From positions 2,294,001 through 2,358,000 of the forward strand of contig NZ_CP163302.1 of NCBI RefSeq assembly GCF_041022165.1: a stretch of 64,000 bases of DNA, in the 5' to 3' direction. A program made the translations under genes and the position numbers. The stretch comes from Sinomonas sp. P10A9. GTDB lineage: Bacteria > Actinomycetota > Actinomycetes > Actinomycetales > Micrococcaceae. The notes beneath the pieces are model-generated. The model searched no databases, was not told where the DNA came from, and saw only the letters and a program-made list of their open reading frames with translations. This document shows, piece by piece, positions 37,527 to 48,318 of this stretch (position 1 is its first letter; each line of letters opens with the position of its first letter).

Positions 37527-37946
37527 TCAGGCGGAGAACCAGATGGCGATCTCGCGCTCGGCCGACTCCGGCGAGTCCGAGCCGTGGACGAGATTCTGCT
37601 GGACCTTGAGCCCCCAGTCACGGCCGAAGTCCCCGCGGATGGTCCCGGGAGCCGCGACGGTCGGATCCGTGGCGCCGGCGAGCGAGCGGAAAGCTTCGAT
37701 GACGCGCTCCCCCTCGAAGATCGCCGCGACCACCGGACCGCTCGCCATGAACTCGAGGAGGGGCTCGTAGAAGGGCTTGCCCTCGTGCTCGGCGTAGTGC
37801 TCGGCGAGGAGCTCGCGGCCCGGGGTGAGCTGCTCGAGGGCGGCGAGCCGGTACCCCTTCGCCTCGACGCGGGCGAGGATGGCTCCGGTCAGGCCGCGCG
37901 AGACGCCGTCCGGCTTGACGAGAACAAGGGTGCGTTCGGTAGTCAC
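37527..37946 (-). CDS. ndk: Nucleoside diphosphate kinase
   Basis: Transfers phosphate between nucleoside tri- and diphosphates. The 139-aa length is normal. The catalytic histidine is in [27 protein letters not shown] begins the fold. The start is GTG at 37946. It is followed by the strong hairpin at 37411-37459. Confidence 0.97.
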   Translation of the reverse strand: MTTERTLVLVKPDGVSRGLTGAILARVEAKGYRLAALEQLTPGRELLAEHYAEHEGKPFYEPLLEFMASGPVVAAIFEGERVIEAFRSLAGATDPTVAAPGTIRGDFGRDWGLKVQQNLVHGSDSPESAEREIAIWFSA

Positions 37947-37985
37947 AGGTACTCCTGGGTGAAGTCGGCTGGTTTCCTGCCCAGT

Positions 37986-38429
37986 CTACTGATCACGCCC
38001 CCCGGGGTGCTCCCGCTCCCACTCGGCCTGCTCTAGGTCGCGCTGGGCGTTCTCACGGTCGAGCCGAGCGCCCGTGCGGATCGTGAAGAACCAGGTGACG
38101 AGCAGCACCGCCCCGACGAGGAACATCATCGGCTCAAAGAACCCAAGCGCGAGGAGGGCCAGCTGGAGGACCCATCCCACCCAGAGGCCCCACGGCCGTG
38201 AGACCACGGCGCACGCGAGGATGAACACGACCATGAGCCCGAGCCCGCCGCCGAGGATCGCCCCGGCGCCCAGCTCCCTCCCCCGCAGCCCGAACAGGAC
38301 GAGGGTCGCGAAGAACACCACGAACGCTTCCATCAGGAGCAGCACCGAGGCGAACATCACCCGGACTGACCGGCGCTTCCTGGGCATCCCCGGCCGCCAT
38401 TCGCGCTGGGCCCTCGTGAGACCGGCCAT
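37986..38429 (-). CDS. DUF4233 membrane protein
   Basis: A 147-aa protein with four membrane helices between residues ~23 and 115 and a charged cytoplasmic tail. Its ATG overlaps the folC stop (TGATG), a coupling that is usual for this family in actinobacteria. The function is unknown. A longer open frame upstream lies inside folC and is not coding. Confidence 0.85.
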   Translation of the reverse strand: MAGLTRAQREWRPGMPRKRRSVRVMFASVLLLMEAFVVFFATLVLFGLRGRELGAGAILGGGLGLMVVFILACAVVSRPWGLWVGWVLQLALLALGFFEPMMFLVGAVLLVTWFFTIRTGARLDRENAQRDLEQAEWEREHPGGRDQ

Positions 38430-39814
38430 CACGCAGCATCCTTCCCAAGCAGCGTCCGGGCCTCGCCGACCACCGTGATCGACCCGGTGATGAGGACGCC
38501 CCCGCCGAAGTCGCCCGTCGCGTCTGCGCGCTCGACGGCGTACTCGATCGCGTCGTCGAGCTTCTCGGCGACGTGGATGCTCTCCTCGTCGTAGCCGAGG
38601 TCGAGCGCGAGCTCGGCCAGCTCGTCCGCCGGGATCGCGCGAGGCGATGCCGACTGGGTGAAGCAGTACTCGACCGGGAGGTCGGAGAACTCCTCCTGGA
38701 GCGTCCGCAGGATCTCCTCGGCGTCCTTCTCGCGCAGCACACCCAGGACGACGACGAGGCCCGAGAAGTCGAAGGCCTCCGTCAGCGCACGGGCGCTCAC
38801 GCGGATGCCGTCCGGGTTGTGGGCGGCGTCGACGATGATCGTCGGGGACGTCCGGATCACCTCCAGGCGGCCGGGCGAGGACACCTGCTCGAATCCCTCG
38901 CGGAGCAGATCGATGCTGAGCTCCTTCTCTCCCCCACCGAAGAAGGCCTCGAGCGCAGCGACGGCGACCGCGGCGTTCTCGGCCTGATGCGCCCCATGGA
39001 GCGGCACCGCGAGGTCCTCGTAGCGGCCGGCGAGCCCGCGCACGGTCACGATCTGGCCGCCGACGGCGAGCGCCCGCGATTCGACGCCGAACTCGACGCC
39101 CTCGAACCGGTACGGAACGCCGACCTCGCGGGCCTTGTCCAAAAGGATCTGGGCCGCGCCGGCCGGCTGGGCCGCGCTCACGAGGAAACCCCCCGGCTTG
39201 ATGATGCCGGCCTTCTCCCGCGCGATGTCCTCGACCGTGTCGCCGAGCAGGTCCGTGTGGTCGAGCGAGATCGGCGTGACCACGGAGACCGCGCCGTCGC
39301 CCACGTTGGTGGCGTCGGTGATGCCGCCGAGGCCCACCTCGATCACAGCGACGTCGACGGGTTGGTCGGCGAAGACCGCGAAACCGAGGATCGTGACGCA
39401 CTCGAAATACGTCAGGCGCGGCTCGCCGGCGGCGACGAGTTCGGCGTCGACGATGTCCAGATACGGCGTGATCTCGTTCCAGATCCGCACGAACGCCTCA
39501 TCGGACACCGGTGCACCATCGATGCTGATCCGCTCCGTCACGCGGGACAGATGCGGGCTCGTGTACCTGCCGGTGCGGAGGCCGTGGGCGCGCAGCCCGG
39601 CCTCGATCATGCGGGCTGTGGACGTCTTGCCGTTCGTGCCGGTGATGTGGATGATCGGGAACGCCTTGTTCGGCTCGCCGAGCACGTCCATCGCGCGGAA
39701 CAGCGGCGCGAGCCTGGGCTCCATCCTGTTCTCCGGCGCGCGGCCCAGGAGGATCCCGTAGACCTCCTCGACCGTGGTCGGCTCCGAGGGGGTACTGGCA
39801 GTGTTCTCGGTCAC
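38429..39814 (-). CDS. folC: Folylpolyglutamate synthase / dihydrofolate synthase
   Basis: Adds glutamate to folates and makes dihydrofolate. In 461 aa the ATP loop is [18 protein letters not shown] and the Mur-ligase-type motifs [16 protein letters not shown] and DAAHNPDGI follow. The GTG start overlaps the ileS stop by 4 bases (GTGA), so ileS, folC and the DUF4233 gene form one operon. Confidence 0.96.
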   Translation of the reverse strand: MTENTASTPSEPTTVEEVYGILLGRAPENRMEPRLAPLFRAMDVLGEPNKAFPIIHITGTNGKTSTARMIEAGLRAHGLRTGRYTSPHLSRVTERISIDGAPVSDEAFVRIWNEITPYLDIVDAELVAAGEPRLTYFECVTILGFAVFADQPVDVAVIEVGLGGITDATNVGDGAVSVVTPISLDHTDLLGDTVEDIAREKAGIIKPGGFLVSAAQPAGAAQILLDKAREVGVPYRFEGVEFGVESRALAVGGQIVTVRGLAGRYEDLAVPLHGAHQAENAAVAVAALEAFFGGGEKELSIDLLREGFEQVSSPGRLEVIRTSPTIIVDAAHNPDGIRVSARALTEAFDFSGLVVVLGVLREKDAEEILRTLQEEFSDLPVEYCFTQSASPRAIPADELAELALDLGYDEESIHVAEKLDDAIEYAVERADATGDFGGGVLITGSITVVGEARTLLGKDAA

Positions 39815-42800
39815 TTGGCCTCCCTTCCGACCGCGAGATTCGCGGCCTGCACACGCTCGACAAGCGCCGTGGCGTCGACGTCCGCCACGAGCAGCTCCAG
39901 TTCGAGCGCGAGGGTCTCCCCCTTCACGAGGTCAACGTGGGCCTCGGCCGCGGCGATGACGTGCCTCCTGGCCGTGATGCTCGCCCGGATGCGGTCGCTC
40001 ACGTCAAGGTCGGCGTCCTTGCGGGCCTGCTGCACCGTGCGGACGAGGTCGCGGGCCAGGCCCTCGGCCTCGAGCTCGGGGGTCACCTCGGTGTCGAGGA
40101 CCACGAACCCTCCGCCCGGCAGCATCGCGACAGCCGCGTGCTCGCCGGCCTTCTCCGGATCCACCACAGTCTCGAGCGTGTACTCGTTCGGCTCGAGGGC
40201 GAGGCCGCCCGAGGTGACCGTGCCGTCGTCGGCCACGGACCAGTCCCCCGACTTGGATCCCTTGATCGCCTGCTGCACGCCCTTGCCCAGCCGCGGGCCG
40301 GCCGCGCGGGCGTTGACCACGAGCCTCCGCTCGATCCCGAACTCCTCCTCGCTTGCCTCGGCGGCGTCGAGCAGCCGGACGGACTTGAGGTTGAGCTCGT
40401 CGGCGATCACCGTCTCCGAGCCCTTGAGCGCGTCTGCGCTCGGCACGACGACGGTGAGCGTCCGGAGCGGGAGCCGCACCCGGAGCTTCGCGGCCTTGCG
40501 CAGGGACGAACCCGCCGAGCACACGGCCTGCGTGCGGTCCATCTGGGCCACGAGCGCCGGATCGTCGGCGAAGACGGACGCATCCGGCCAATCGGTCAGG
40601 TGGACCGAACGCCCGCCCGTGAGCCCGCGCCAGATCTCCTCGGCCACGAGCGGCAGGAGCGGCGCCGCCAGGCGGCAGACGGCCTCGAGCGCCGTGTAGA
40701 GGGCATCGAACGCGTCACGGTCCTCATCGAAGAACCGCTGGCGGGAGCGGCGGACGTACCAGTTGGTGAGCATGTCGAGGTACTCGCGCAGCGCGTCGCA
40801 CGCCGTCGAGATGTCGTAGCCGTCGAGGTGCTCCTGCATGGCTCCCACGAGCCGCCCGGTCTCGGCCATGAGGTAGCGGTCGAGCGGGTCGGTGTAGCCG
40901 TCATGGCGCAGCGCCGCATCGTAGCCCCCCGGAGCAGCACCGCCGTCGTGCGCTGTGCTGTGCGCTGTGTTGTGCGCTGTGTTGTGCGCAGCATTCGCGT
41001 ACATCGTGAAGAAGCTGTACACGTTCCACAGCGGCAGGATGACCTGGCGGACGCCGTCCCGGATTCCCTGCTCGGTGACGATGAGGTTGCCGCCGCGCAG
41101 GATGGGGCTGGCCATGAGGAACCAGCGCATCGCGTCGGAACCGTCGCGGTCAAGGACCTCGGAGACGTCCGGGTAGTTGCGCAGGCTCTTGGACATCTTC
41201 TGTCCGTCCGAACCGAGGACGATCCCGTGGCTGATGACGTTGCGGAACGCAGGGCGGTCGAAGAGCGCGGTCGCGAGGACGTGCAGAAGGTAGAACCAGC
41301 CGCGAGTCTGGCCGATGTACTCGACGATGAAGTCCGCCGGGTTGTGGGTCTCGAACCAGTGCTGGTTCTCCATCGGGTAGTGGACCTGCGCGTAGGGCAT
41401 CGAGCCGGAGTCGAACCACACGTCCAGGACGTCCGCGACGCGCCGCATCGTGGACTGGCCCGTGGGGTCGTCCGGGTTGGAGCGCGTGAGCTCGTCGATG
41501 AACGGGCGGTGCAGGTCTGGCTGGCCCTCGTGGTTGAGCGGGAGCCTGCCGAAGTCGGCCTCCAGCTCGGCGAGGGAGCCGTAGACATCGGTGCGCGGGT
41601 ATTCGGGGTTGTCCGAGACCCAGACGGGGATCGGCGAGCCCCAATAGCGGTTGCGGGAGATCGACCAGTCGCGCGCGTTCTCGAGCCATTTGCCGAACTG
41701 GCCATGCTTGACGTTGCCGGGGATCCAGTTGATCTGCTCGTTCAGCTCGACCATGCGGTCCTTGAACTGGGTGACCTGCACGTACCAGGAGGCCACCGCC
41801 CGATAGATGAGCGGCTTCCGGCAGCGCCAGCAATGCGGATAGCTGTGCACATAGCTGGCCTGCTTCAGCAGGCGCCCCTGCTCGCGCAGCACCCTGGTGA
41901 TGGGCTTGTTGGCGTCGAAGACCTGCTGGCCCACGATCTCCCCGAGCGGAGACGTCTCATCGGAGGCAAAGAGCGGCAGGAAGCGCGCGCCGTCGTCCAC
42001 GGACAGGATCACGGGGATGCCCGCGGCCTCACAGACCTTCTGGTCGTCCTCGCCGTAGGCGGGCGCCTGGTGCACGATTCCGGTGCCGTCGGTCGTCGTG
42101 ACGTAGTCGGCGACGAGGATCTGCCACGCGTTCTGGGTGCCGTACACCTCGGCGTTCGCGAAGTAGTCCCAGAGCGGCTCGTACCGGACCCCGTCGAGTT
42201 CTGTGCCGAGGTAGGTGCGCTCGACAGCTTCGGATGCGGCAGCCGCGTCGTCGTACCCGAGATCCCTCGCGTAGGAGCCGAGGAGATCCTCCGCGAGGAG
42301 GAAGCGCGTCCCCGGCGCAAAGGCGGACACGCCCTGCGCCTTCCCCTCCGCGGGTCCCAGGGGCACGACGGCGTAGCGCACCTCTGGCCCGACGGCGAGC
42401 GCCGAGTTCGTGGGCAGCGTCCACGGCGTGGTGGTCCAGGCGAGCGCGAGGACGCCCGCGAGCTCCCGGGACACCTCGGACTCCCCGGCGACCAACGGGA
42501 ACGTCACGGTCACCGTCTGGTCCTGGCGGTTCTTGTAGACGTCGTCATCCATGCGCAGCTCGTGGTTGGACAGCGGCGTCTCGTCGTTCCAGCAGTACGG
42601 CAGCACGCGGTAGCCGCTGTACGTGAGGCCCTTCTCGTGGAGGGTCTTGAACGCCCACATGACGGACTCCATGTACTCGACATTGAGCGTCTTGTAGTCG
42701 TTCTCGAAGTCGACCCAACGGGCCTGGCGCTTGACGTACGCCTCCCACTCATGGGTGTACTTCAGAACCGAAGTCCGGCAGGCTTCGTTGAACTTGTCGA

Positions 42801-43209
42801 TGCCCATCGCGTCGATGTCCGACTTCTGGGTCATCCCCAGCTGCTTCATCGCCTCGAGCTCGGCGGGCAGGCCGTGCGTGTCCCAGCCGAAGCGCCTCTC
42901 GACGCGCCTGCCGCGCTGCGTCTGGTAGCGCGCCACGAGGTCCTTCGCGTAGCCCGTGAGGAGGTGTCCGTAGTGCGGGAGCCCGTTGGCGAAAGGGGGG
43001 CCGTCGTAGAAGACGAACTCATTGGCGCCGTCGCGTCCCGCGTCGCGGTTGTCGATCGACGCCTGGAAGGTCCCGTCCTCGTCCCAGTACTTGAGGATGC
43101 GCTCCTCGAGCTCGGGAAAGCGCACGGCGGTCGACGCCGCGGTGCCCGGCTGGTCGGGGGCCGTCGCGTCTCGTGCGGGTTCTGCAGTGGCCTTGGGGTA
43201 CACGCTCAC
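39811..43209 (-). CDS. ileS: Isoleucyl-tRNA synthetase
   Basis: Charges tRNA-Ile. The 1132-aa length and motif [14 protein letters not shown] fit the eukaryote-like IleRS group common in actinobacteria, often less sensitive to mupirocin. The class I signatures are [10 protein letters not shown] and KMSKSLRNY; anticodon-binding and C-terminal domains follow. GTG 43209 ([10 protein letters not shown]) is chosen as start because the upstream frame is T-box leader. A 12-bp tandem repeat adds a His/Ala/Asn/Thr insert near residue 745. Regulated by the T-box upstream. Confidence 0.96.
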   Translation of the reverse strand: MSVYPKATAEPARDATAPDQPGTAASTAVRFPELEERILKYWDEDGTFQASIDNRDAGRDGANEFVFYDGPPFANGLPHYGHLLTGYAKDLVARYQTQRGRRVERRFGWDTHGLPAELEAMKQLGMTQKSDIDAMGIDKFNEACRTSVLKYTHEWEAYVKRQARWVDFENDYKTLNVEYMESVMWAFKTLHEKGLTYSGYRVLPYCWNDETPLSNHELRMDDDVYKNRQDQTVTVTFPLVAGESEVSRELAGVLALAWTTTPWTLPTNSALAVGPEVRYAVVPLGPAEGKAQGVSAFAPGTRFLLAEDLLGSYARDLGYDDAAAASEAVERTYLGTELDGVRYEPLWDYFANAEVYGTQNAWQILVADYVTTTDGTGIVHQAPAYGEDDQKVCEAAGIPVILSVDDGARFLPLFASDETSPLGEIVGQQVFDANKPITRVLREQGRLLKQASYVHSYPHCWRCRKPLIYRAVASWYVQVTQFKDRMVELNEQINWIPGNVKHGQFGKWLENARDWSISRNRYWGSPIPVWVSDNPEYPRTDVYGSLAELEADFGRLPLNHEGQPDLHRPFIDELTRSNPDDPTGQSTMRRVADVLDVWFDSGSMPYAQVHYPMENQHWFETHNPADFIVEYIGQTRGWFYLLHVLATALFDRPAFRNVISHGIVLGSDGQKMSKSLRNYPDVSEVLDRDGSDAMRWFLMASPILRGGNLIVTEQGIRDGVRQVILPLWNVYSFFTMYANAAHNTAHNTAHSTAHDGGAAPGGYDAALRHDGYTDPLDRYLMAETGRLVGAMQEHLDGYDISTACDALREYLDMLTNWYVRRSRQRFFDEDRDAFDALYTALEAVCRLAAPLLPLVAEEIWRGLTGGRSVHLTDWPDASVFADDPALVAQMDRTQAVCSAGSSLRKAAKLRVRLPLRTLTVVVPSADALKGSETVIADELNLKSVRLLDAAEASEEEFGIERRLVVNARAAGPRLGKGVQQAIKGSKSGDWSVADDGTVTSGGLALEPNEYTLETVVDPEKAGEHAAVAMLPGGGFVVLDTEVTPELEAEGLARDLVRTVQQARKDADLDVSDRIRASITARRHVIAAAEAHVDLVKGETLALELELLVADVDATALVERVQAANLAVGREAK
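40948..40995. repeat. Four 12-bp tandem repeats inside ileS
   Basis: Copies of GTGCGCTGTGTT, with small changes in the first and last, run in frame and encode repeated A-H-N-T units between the KMSKS loop and the anticodon-binding domain. It is a likely slippage site. Confidence 0.75.
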
Positions 43210-43276
43210 TCGGATCCTGGCTCGCTTCATGCTGCTGGATGCGAGGACGGCGTTCACCCGGATCTGCCGGGCGGCA

Positions 43277-43455
43277 CCGCGGTACCACCTCACTTGCCGG
43301 CCCTGGGCGCACCAAGGCCAGACCTCTCGTTGACGGCGGTGACGGGCCTGACCGTCCGGTTCTACTGGGCTCTCCCCGTGCCGAGGCTCCCCGCCATCCG
43401 GGGACGGAGCTGTTCTTCCGGAAGCTCACCGGTGATTGCCGGGTCAAAGCTTTGG
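43277..43455 (-). promoter_or_regulatory. T-box leader of ileS
   Basis: On the minus strand the leader reads CAATCACCGGTGAGCTTCC (short stem I with an ATC specifier), CCAGTAGAACCGGACGG, and then the invariant T-box AGGTGGTACCGCGG at 43290-43277. Uncharged tRNA-Ile would pair here and open the message. In actinobacteria ileS T-boxes act mainly on translation initiation. A TAGACT -10 box at 43466-43461 places the transcript start near 43455. Confidence 0.92.
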
Positions 43456-43566
43456 TGTCAAGTCTACGCACTCCCATTCGGGTGTGTCGAAAGAAAATAT
43501 TTCCAATCGCTGGAATAATTCGGTGGAGCCGACCACAATGGAATCAGCTCGTCCCGAAAGGAGTCC

Positions 43567-44076
43567 ATGATGCGAACCATTCCAACCCCTCTGCTGCCGA
43601 CCCTGGCATCGGCGGCCGATTGGGTAGAAGCGGCCGTCCTCGCCGGGCTCCGCCTCGAGATGGCCCACACGGGCCGCCCCATCCGGCTGCCGCGGTCATC
43701 CCGGGTGGCCGCCCGAGCGATCCTTGCCACCGCCATCGACAACGCGGCGCAGCACGCCGACACGTCCGATGCCGTCGCGCTCGAGATCATGTGGCAGCCT
43801 GACGGGCTCACCGTCCGGATGGTCAACGTGCCCGGCGAAACGGCCATGGGCCAGATTGTCCGTCCCGGTCGCGGAATCGCCACGATGATGTCCCTCGCGC
43901 ACCGCGCGGGCGGCTGGCTCCGGGCAGGACTGTGCGCCGATGGCTTCGAGGTCGAGGCCTTCCTCCCGCGCATGCCGTCGAGGCTTACAGCCCTCCTCCT
44001 GCCCGCGACCCACCTCGCGCCCGGTCGTCGGCCGCCCCCGCATGCGGCGCTGGCCCGATCGGCCCTCGGGGCATGA
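43567..44076 (+). CDS. Orphan HATPase-like protein (169 aa)
   Basis: A short protein with the ATP-binding layout of sensor kinases: an N-box like NAAQHADTSD near residue 60 and a G-box like GRGIATMMSLAHRAGGWL near 100. No dimerisation/phosphoacceptor domain or membrane segment is present, and the second glycine box is weak. It may be an anti-sigma-like or accessory ATP-binding protein, or a decayed kinase. ATG 43567 (or 43570) follows AAAGGAG. It diverges from ileS. Confidence 0.6.
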   Translation: MMRTIPTPLLPTLASAADWVEAAVLAGLRLEMAHTGRPIRLPRSSRVAARAILATAIDNAAQHADTSDAVALEIMWQPDGLTVRMVNVPGETAMGQIVRPGRGIATMMSLAHRAGGWLRAGLCADGFEVEAFLPRMPSRLTALLLPATHLAPGRRPPPHAALARSALGA

Positions 44077-44104
44077 GCCCTGAGCGCCTCAACTCCTCGC
44101 CGAG

Positions 44105-44884
44105 TTACGCGCCCCTGCGGATGAGCTTGTGGGCCGCGGCCTGGGCCACGGGGCGGATCACAATCTCATCGAGATTGATGTGGTGCGGGACCGTGACTGC
44201 ATAGCGCACGACGTCGGCCACGTCCTCGGCGGTCAGGGGCTCCTCGACACCCGCGTACACCTTCTCGGCAGCGTCGGCATCGCCGCCGAGCCGCCTGAGC
44301 GTGAACTCCTCCGTCTTGACGAGCCCGGGGAGGACCTCGATGACGCGGACGTTGTGCTCGGCCTCCTCGAGGCGCAGGGCGCGTGTCATGCCGCGCTCGG
44401 CGAACTTGGCGGCGTTGTAGCCGCCGCCGCCCTCGTAGGAGACGAGCCCGGCGACCGAGGTGAGGTTCAGGACCGTTCCCCTGCCGGTCGCCCGGAGCAT
44501 CGGCAGGAAGGCGCGCGTGATCTTCATCGTGCCGATCACGTTGGCCCGGAGCATCCACTCCCAGTCCTCGGTCTTGGCCTCCGCGATCCAGTCCGTGCCG
44601 CGGGCACCACCAGCGATGTTGATGAGGGTGTCCGCGCCGCCGCCCGCCGTGACCGCCTCGAGGAGGCGCGCGACGTCGTCGTCCTCGGCGATATCCGCTG
44701 CAACCGGGATCGCTCCGGTCTGCGCCGCGAGCGCTTCGAGCCGCTCCGCGCGGCGCGCAACGGCGTAGACCTGCCAGCCCCCCGCGGCGAGAGCCCGCAC
44801 GGTCGCCTCGCCGATCCCGGTGCTCGCGCCCGTCACAACGGCGGAACGCTTCTCGTCTTCAGTGCTGTGGTGCGCAGTCGTCAT
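44105..44884 (-). CDS. Short-chain dehydrogenase/reductase
   Basis: NAD(P)-dependent oxidoreductase of 259 aa. The cofactor loop is VTGASTGIGEATVRAL with Arg at the end of strand 2 (VARRAERLEAL), favouring NADPH; the NIAGGA segment and catalytic YNAAKFAERG (Tyr-x3-Lys) are present. A serine-type YdfG/3-hydroxy acid dehydrogenase is a possible subgroup. It is convergent with the HATPase-like gene. Confidence 0.92.
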   Translation of the reverse strand: MTTAHHSTEDEKRSAVVTGASTGIGEATVRALAAGGWQVYAVARRAERLEALAAQTGAIPVAADIAEDDDVARLLEAVTAGGGADTLINIAGGARGTDWIAEAKTEDWEWMLRANVIGTMKITRAFLPMLRATGRGTVLNLTSVAGLVSYEGGGGYNAAKFAERGMTRALRLEEAEHNVRVIEVLPGLVKTEEFTLRRLGGDADAAEKVYAGVEEPLTAEDVADVVRYAVTVPHHINLDEIVIRPVAQAAAHKLIRRGA

Positions 44885-44925
44885 AGGCCCAACCTACCCG
44901 CGGCAGAGAACGTGCGGCCAGCGGA

Positions 44926-45273
44926 TCAGAGATCGCCGAGCAGCCCGGCGAGGACCACCGCCTGGTTGTGTTCGGTGTCGTGCGCCGAGTAGACGAGTTC
45001 CGCCGTGCTGTGGTCCGCTACTGCCCGCTTGAGTTCTGCGTAGGCCTCGGAGCCCTCCAGCTCAGCGCGGTACTTCGCGGCGAACTCCTCGAAGCGCTCC
45101 GGAGCGTGGCCGAACCATGTGCGCAGCTCGGTCGAGGGGCCCACCTCCTTGAGCCAGAGATCGACGGCGGCTGCCTCCTTGCTCAGGCCGCGGGGCCACA
45201 GCCTGTCCACGAGAATCCTGAAGACGCCCTCCGGGGAAGGCTCGTACACCCGGCGGATCGTGATCCTGGCCAT
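44926..45273 (-). CDS. DUF488 family protein
   Basis: A 115-aa cytoplasmic protein with the family signatures RILVDRLWPRGLSKEAA, WLKEVGPSTELRTWFGH and LVYSAHDTEHNQAVVL. The biochemical role is unknown. It diverges from valS over a gap of ~90 bp. Confidence 0.92.
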   Translation of the reverse strand: MARITIRRVYEPSPEGVFRILVDRLWPRGLSKEAAAVDLWLKEVGPSTELRTWFGHAPERFEEFAAKYRAELEGSEAYAELKRAVADHSTAELVYSAHDTEHNQAVVLAGLLGDL

Positions 45274-45362
45274 GCTGCCATGCTAGGCCGCTCCGCCCGC
45301 ACGGGCCATGGACCGGCAGCGGAACCGGAACCGGCACGGAAAAGCATGGAACAATCAGTGGC

Positions 45363-47978
45363 ATGCCTGAAGCAGCCATCACGGGTACAGACACGCCCGG
45401 CAGCACCCCGACCAACGTCCCCGACAAGCCCGCCCTCGAGGGCCTCGAGACCAAGCTCACGCAGCGCTGGGACTCCGAGGGAACCTACCGGTTCAACCCC
45501 GAGACCACCCGCGGCGAGGTCTACTCGATCGACACTCCCCCGCCCACGGCGTCCGGTTCGCTCCACGTCGGGCACATGTTCTCCTACACGCAGGCGGACC
45601 TCCTCGCGCGCTACCAGCGCATGACGGGCAAGAACGTCTTCTACCCCATGGGGTGGGACGACAACGGCCTGCCCACCGAGCGCCGCGTGCAGAACTACTA
45701 CGGCGTCCGCTGCGATCCGGCCATTCCGTACAACGACGCATACCGCCCGCCCGCGCAGCCGGCCAAGAACCAGCGCGACTTCGACGTCGTCTCGCGCCGG
45801 AACTTCATCGAGCTGTGCGAGGAACTCGCGGTCGAGGACGAGAAGGTCTTCGAGAACCTGTTCAAGACGCTCGGCCTCTCGGTCGACTGGGACATGACGT
45901 ACCGCACGATCGACGATGCCTCCCGCGGCGTCGCCCAGCGGGCCTTCCTGAAGAACTTCGCCGCCGGCGACGCGTATCTGGCCGAGGCGCCCACCTTGTG
46001 GGACGTGACCTTCCGCACGGCAGTGGCCCAGGCGGAGCTCGAGGACCGCGAGGTTCCCGGCGCGTATTACCGCTACGCCTTCACGACGCACGACGGCGAC
46101 CCCGTGCACATCGAGACCACCCGCCCCGAACTCCTGGCCGCCTGCGCCGCCCTCGTGGCGCACCCTGACGACGAGCGCTACCAGCACCTCTTCGGCACGA
46201 AGGTGACCTCCCCGCTGTTCGGCGTCGAGGTAGAGGTGCGGGCGCACCCGCTCGCGAAGCCGGACAAAGGCTCGGGCGTCGCCATGGTCTGCACCTTCGG
46301 CGACCTCACCGACGTCACGTGGTGGCGCGAACTCCAGCTCCCCACCCGCGCCATCATCGGACGCGACGGCAGGCTGGCCGGCGAGGCCCCCGAGTGGATC
46401 ACGAGCGAGGACGGCAGGGCCGCCTACGCCCGGATCGCGGGCAAGACCGCGTTCTCTGCGAAGGAAGCCGTCGTCGAGATGCTCTCCGAGCGCGGGCTCC
46501 TCGATGGCGAGCCCAAGAAGATCCTCCACCCCGTGAACTTCTACGAGAAGGGCGACAAGCCCCTCGAGGTCGTCACGTCGCGCCAGTGGTACATCCGCAA
46601 CGGCGGCCGCGACGAGCATCGCCGCGCCACGTTCCTGGCCCGCGGCCGCGAGCTCGAGTGGCACCCCGCCTTCATGCACTCGCGCTACGACAACTGGGTG
46701 GGCGGCCTCAACGGCGACTGGCTCGTCTCTCGCCAGCGCTTCTTCGGTGTGCCGATCCCGGTCTGGTACGCCCTCGACACCGAGGGGAACCCCGACTACG
46801 AGAACCCGATCGTCCCGGATGATTCCGCGCTTCCGGTCGACCCTGTTGCCGAAACGGCGCCCGGGTTCGACGAATCGCAGCGTGGTGTCCCGGGCGGCTT
46901 CACAGGTGACCCCGACGTTCTCGACACCTGGGCGACGTCCTCCCTCACCCCGCAGATCGTCGGCCGCTGGAGCCGTGACGACGCGTTCTTCGCCAACGTC
47001 TTCCCCTTCGACCTGAGGCCGCAGGCCCACGAGATCATCCGCACCTGGCTGTTCTCCACGGTGGTCCGCGGAGAGGAGCTCCACGGCACGGTTCCCTGGA
47101 AGCACGCGGCCATCTCGGGCTGGGTCCTCGACCCGGACCGGAAGAAGATGTCGAAGTCCAAGGGCAACGTTGTGGTTCCGACGGACATCCTCGAGGAGTT
47201 CGGCGCGGACGCGGTGCGGTACTGGGCGGCCTCGGCCAAGCTGGGCGCCGACACGGCCTTCGAGGTCGCTCAGATGAAGATCGGGCGGCGACTCGCCATC
47301 AAGATCCTCAATGCGTCCAAGTTCGTGCTGGGTCTCGGAGCGACGGCGGAGACCGTGCTGACGGATGGCACGGATCCCGTCCTCGTCAACCCTCTGGACC
47401 GTGCTCTCCTTGCGCAGCTCTCAGGTGTCGTCGAGCAGGCTGGCGAGGCCTTCGCCGCCTACGATCCGGCACGCGCCCTCCAGCTGACCGAGGCGTTCTT
47501 CTGGCAGTTCACCGACGACTACGTCGAGCTCATCAAGGACCGCGCCTACGGCGCGCAGGGCGAGGAACAGAAGGCTTCGGTGCTCGCGGCCCTCGCAACG
47601 ACTCTGGATGCGATCCTGCGGCTCTTCGCACCGGTGCTCCCGTTTGCCACCGACGAGGTGTGGAGCTGGTGGCGTACCGGTTCAGTGCACCGTGCGGCGT
47701 GGCCTGCGCCCGTGCGGGTCGCCGACGGTGACCGCGGCATGCTCCCGGTCGTCGGCCAAGCGCTCTCTGGCATCCGTAAGGCCAAGTCCGAGGCCAAGGT
47801 GAAGCAGCGCACCGAAGTGCTCACCGCCGTCGTCGCGGCACCGGCAGAGCTGCTTTCGAAGCTCGAGGCGGGCCTCGGCGATTTGCGTGCGGCCGCTAAC
47901 GCCCGCACGATCGAATTGCGCGACGGTGCCGGGGAGCTCACCGTGAGCGAGGTCGAGCTCGCGCCCGCGGAGGGCTAA
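45363..47978 (+). CDS. valS: Valyl-tRNA synthetase
   Basis: Charges tRNA-Val, 871 aa. The class I motifs are GSLHVGHMFSYT and KKMSKSKGNVV; TWATSSLTPQ belongs to the ValRS core. The segment MGWDDNGLPTERRVQNYYG differs from the TDHAGIATQ form of E. coli ValRS and resembles the archaeal-like subgroup. The editing domain lies between ~220 and 350. ATG 45363 starts the protein after a weak ribosome binding site. Confidence 0.96.
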   Translation: MPEAAITGTDTPGSTPTNVPDKPALEGLETKLTQRWDSEGTYRFNPETTRGEVYSIDTPPPTASGSLHVGHMFSYTQADLLARYQRMTGKNVFYPMGWDDNGLPTERRVQNYYGVRCDPAIPYNDAYRPPAQPAKNQRDFDVVSRRNFIELCEELAVEDEKVFENLFKTLGLSVDWDMTYRTIDDASRGVAQRAFLKNFAAGDAYLAEAPTLWDVTFRTAVAQAELEDREVPGAYYRYAFTTHDGDPVHIETTRPELLAACAALVAHPDDERYQHLFGTKVTSPLFGVEVEVRAHPLAKPDKGSGVAMVCTFGDLTDVTWWRELQLPTRAIIGRDGRLAGEAPEWITSEDGRAAYARIAGKTAFSAKEAVVEMLSERGLLDGEPKKILHPVNFYEKGDKPLEVVTSRQWYIRNGGRDEHRRATFLARGRELEWHPAFMHSRYDNWVGGLNGDWLVSRQRFFGVPIPVWYALDTEGNPDYENPIVPDDSALPVDPVAETAPGFDESQRGVPGGFTGDPDVLDTWATSSLTPQIVGRWSRDDAFFANVFPFDLRPQAHEIIRTWLFSTVVRGEELHGTVPWKHAAISGWVLDPDRKKMSKSKGNVVVPTDILEEFGADAVRYWAASAKLGADTAFEVAQMKIGRRLAIKILNASKFVLGLGATAETVLTDGTDPVLVNPLDRALLAQLSGVVEQAGEAFAAYDPARALQLTEAFFWQFTDDYVELIKDRAYGAQGEEQKASVLAALATTLDAILRLFAPVLPFATDEVWSWWRTGSVHRAAWPAPVRVADGDRGMLPVVGQALSGIRKAKSEAKVKQRTEVLTAVVAAPAELLSKLEAGLGDLRAAANARTIELRDGAGELTVSEVELAPAEG

Positions 47979-48027
47979 CTGGAGAAGGCCCGGCCGGACC
48001 TGGGCACACCGGATCTGGGCAAAGGGG

Positions 48028-48070
48028 AAGCCCCATCAGCGTATGTCGCGTTGGTGGGGCTTCGACTTTT
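48028..48070 (+). terminator. Rho-independent terminator of valS
   Basis: GAAGCCCCATCA and TGGTGGGGCTTC pair (one G-T) around a 12-base loop, and GACTTTT follows. The remaining gap to 48318 contains no gene I can support. Confidence 0.8.
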
Positions 48071-48318
48071 CGGCTGCTCGGTGACGTTCTCGCAGTCTGG
48101 TGGACTCCTCGGCATCCAGGTCTTGCCGTCTCGTCACTGGCGGCCAGTCGCCGGCTTTGCCTGAGGCTGCGCCGATCGACTGTCACTGGGTCTTCGGTTT
48201 CCACGTCCTCATCCTTGCGGATGAGGTACCTCCCATTGTGATATCGGCCAAAGCCGGAGGCAAGGGGGTTGCGTGAACTACAGAGCGGTAGTTCAGGGGA
48301 GTACCCCTTGACGCGGCG

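Noticed and set aside
39937..43518. Very long open frame on the plus strand opposite ileS
   Set aside because: It mirrors the codon pattern of ileS in a high-GC genome, has no family motif and lacks a ribosome binding site.
48080..48318. A possible gene fragment in the gap before the DsbA-like gene
   Set aside because: Short frames in several phases, none with a start signal or known motif.
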